A model generated the notes under the pieces. It was not told the origin of the DNA, did not search any database, and saw only the letters and a program-made list of their open reading frames with translations. From Kiritimatiellia bacterium (lineage in GTDB: Bacteria > Verrucomicrobiota > Kiritimatiellia > RFP12 > UBA1067): DNA of 5,445 nt. A program made the translations under genes and the position numbers. This document shows positions 5,384 through 5,445 of this stretch, one piece after another. Position 1 is the first letter of the stretch, and the number at the start of each line of letters is the position of its first letter. The DNA lies in NCBI GenBank assembly GCA_016303225.1, contig JAEDMC010000184.1, positions 1 through 5,445 of the forward strand, in the 5' to 3' direction.

Positions 5384-5445
5384 AATGAATGTCTGTCTCT
5401 GAATCCGATTAGACCATTTCCGCCGCAGCAGCAAAACAACCAGAA
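5378..5445 (-). CDS. Possible C-terminal end of an upstream gene, partial
   Basis: Entering from the window edge, one minus-strand frame reads LVVLLLRRKWSNRIQRQTFI, then Cys and a TAG stop at 5380-5378. The hydrophobic run followed by RRK resembles the end of a membrane protein, or loosely a PEP-CTERM-type sorting tail, though the tail after the arginines is longer than usual. Another frame ends earlier with SGCFAAAAEMV, so the assignment is uncertain. The rest of the stretch between here and the ATPase start holds only the promoters and a short CCCG/CGGG inverted repeat (5346-5369) without the T-run expected of a terminator. Confidence 0.22.
   Translation of the reverse strand, partial: LVVLLLRRKWSNRIQRQTFIC

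Overview
The window looks like bacterial chromosomal DNA in which every supported gene lies on the minus strand, so transcription runs from high to low coordinates. The genes are GC-rich and the short gaps between them are AT-rich. Two proteins carry twin-arginine signals with nearby cysteines. Together with a secreted Gfo/Idh/MocA oxidoreductase and a DUF4143 ATPase, this fits an anaerobe of the Planctomycetes-Verrucomicrobia-Chlamydiae group, for example Kiritimatiellota, Lentisphaerota or Verrucomicrobiota. That placement is inference; there is no rRNA or other marker gene here.

Layout in transcription order. 5445-5378 may hold the last codons of an upstream gene. A strong extended -10 promoter at 5329-5339 sits just before a DUF4143-type AAA ATPase (5318-4173). 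Ten bases after its stop comes an exported beta-lactamase-fold serine hydrolase (4162-3056). A small basic secreted protein of unknown family follows (2990-2700). It overlaps a four-helix membrane metallophosphoesterase (2725-1619). Eight bases after that stop lies the remnant of a DapA/N-acetylneuraminate lyase family gene (1610-1492). Tight spacing and the lack of convincing internal terminators suggest 5318-1492 is, or was, one operon.

A second copy of the same 11-base promoter (TATGCTATAAT) sits at 1491-1501, over the end of the remnant. It drives an exported Gfo/Idh/MocA oxidoreductase (1484-87). A further gene with a strong ribosome binding site starts at 35 and leaves the window.

The products of the first operon are mostly envelope or export proteins (serine hydrolase, small secreted protein, membrane phosphoesterase), so a cell-envelope role is possible, but no defined pathway can be assigned. 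The oxidoreductase and the lyase remnant belong to families often found together in sugar or sialic acid catabolism loci, which suggests that an older catabolic cluster has been eroded here.

The most notable signals are two. The two genes that begin transcripts have a perfect -10 box directly against the start codon and no Shine-Dalgarno, which predicts leaderless mRNAs, while the downstream genes have clear Shine-Dalgarno sites. The DapA-family remnant has a single-base loss in an A-run just after its start and ends inside the next gene's promoter. I see no CRISPR array, tRNA, rRNA, insertion sequence or clear defence system.
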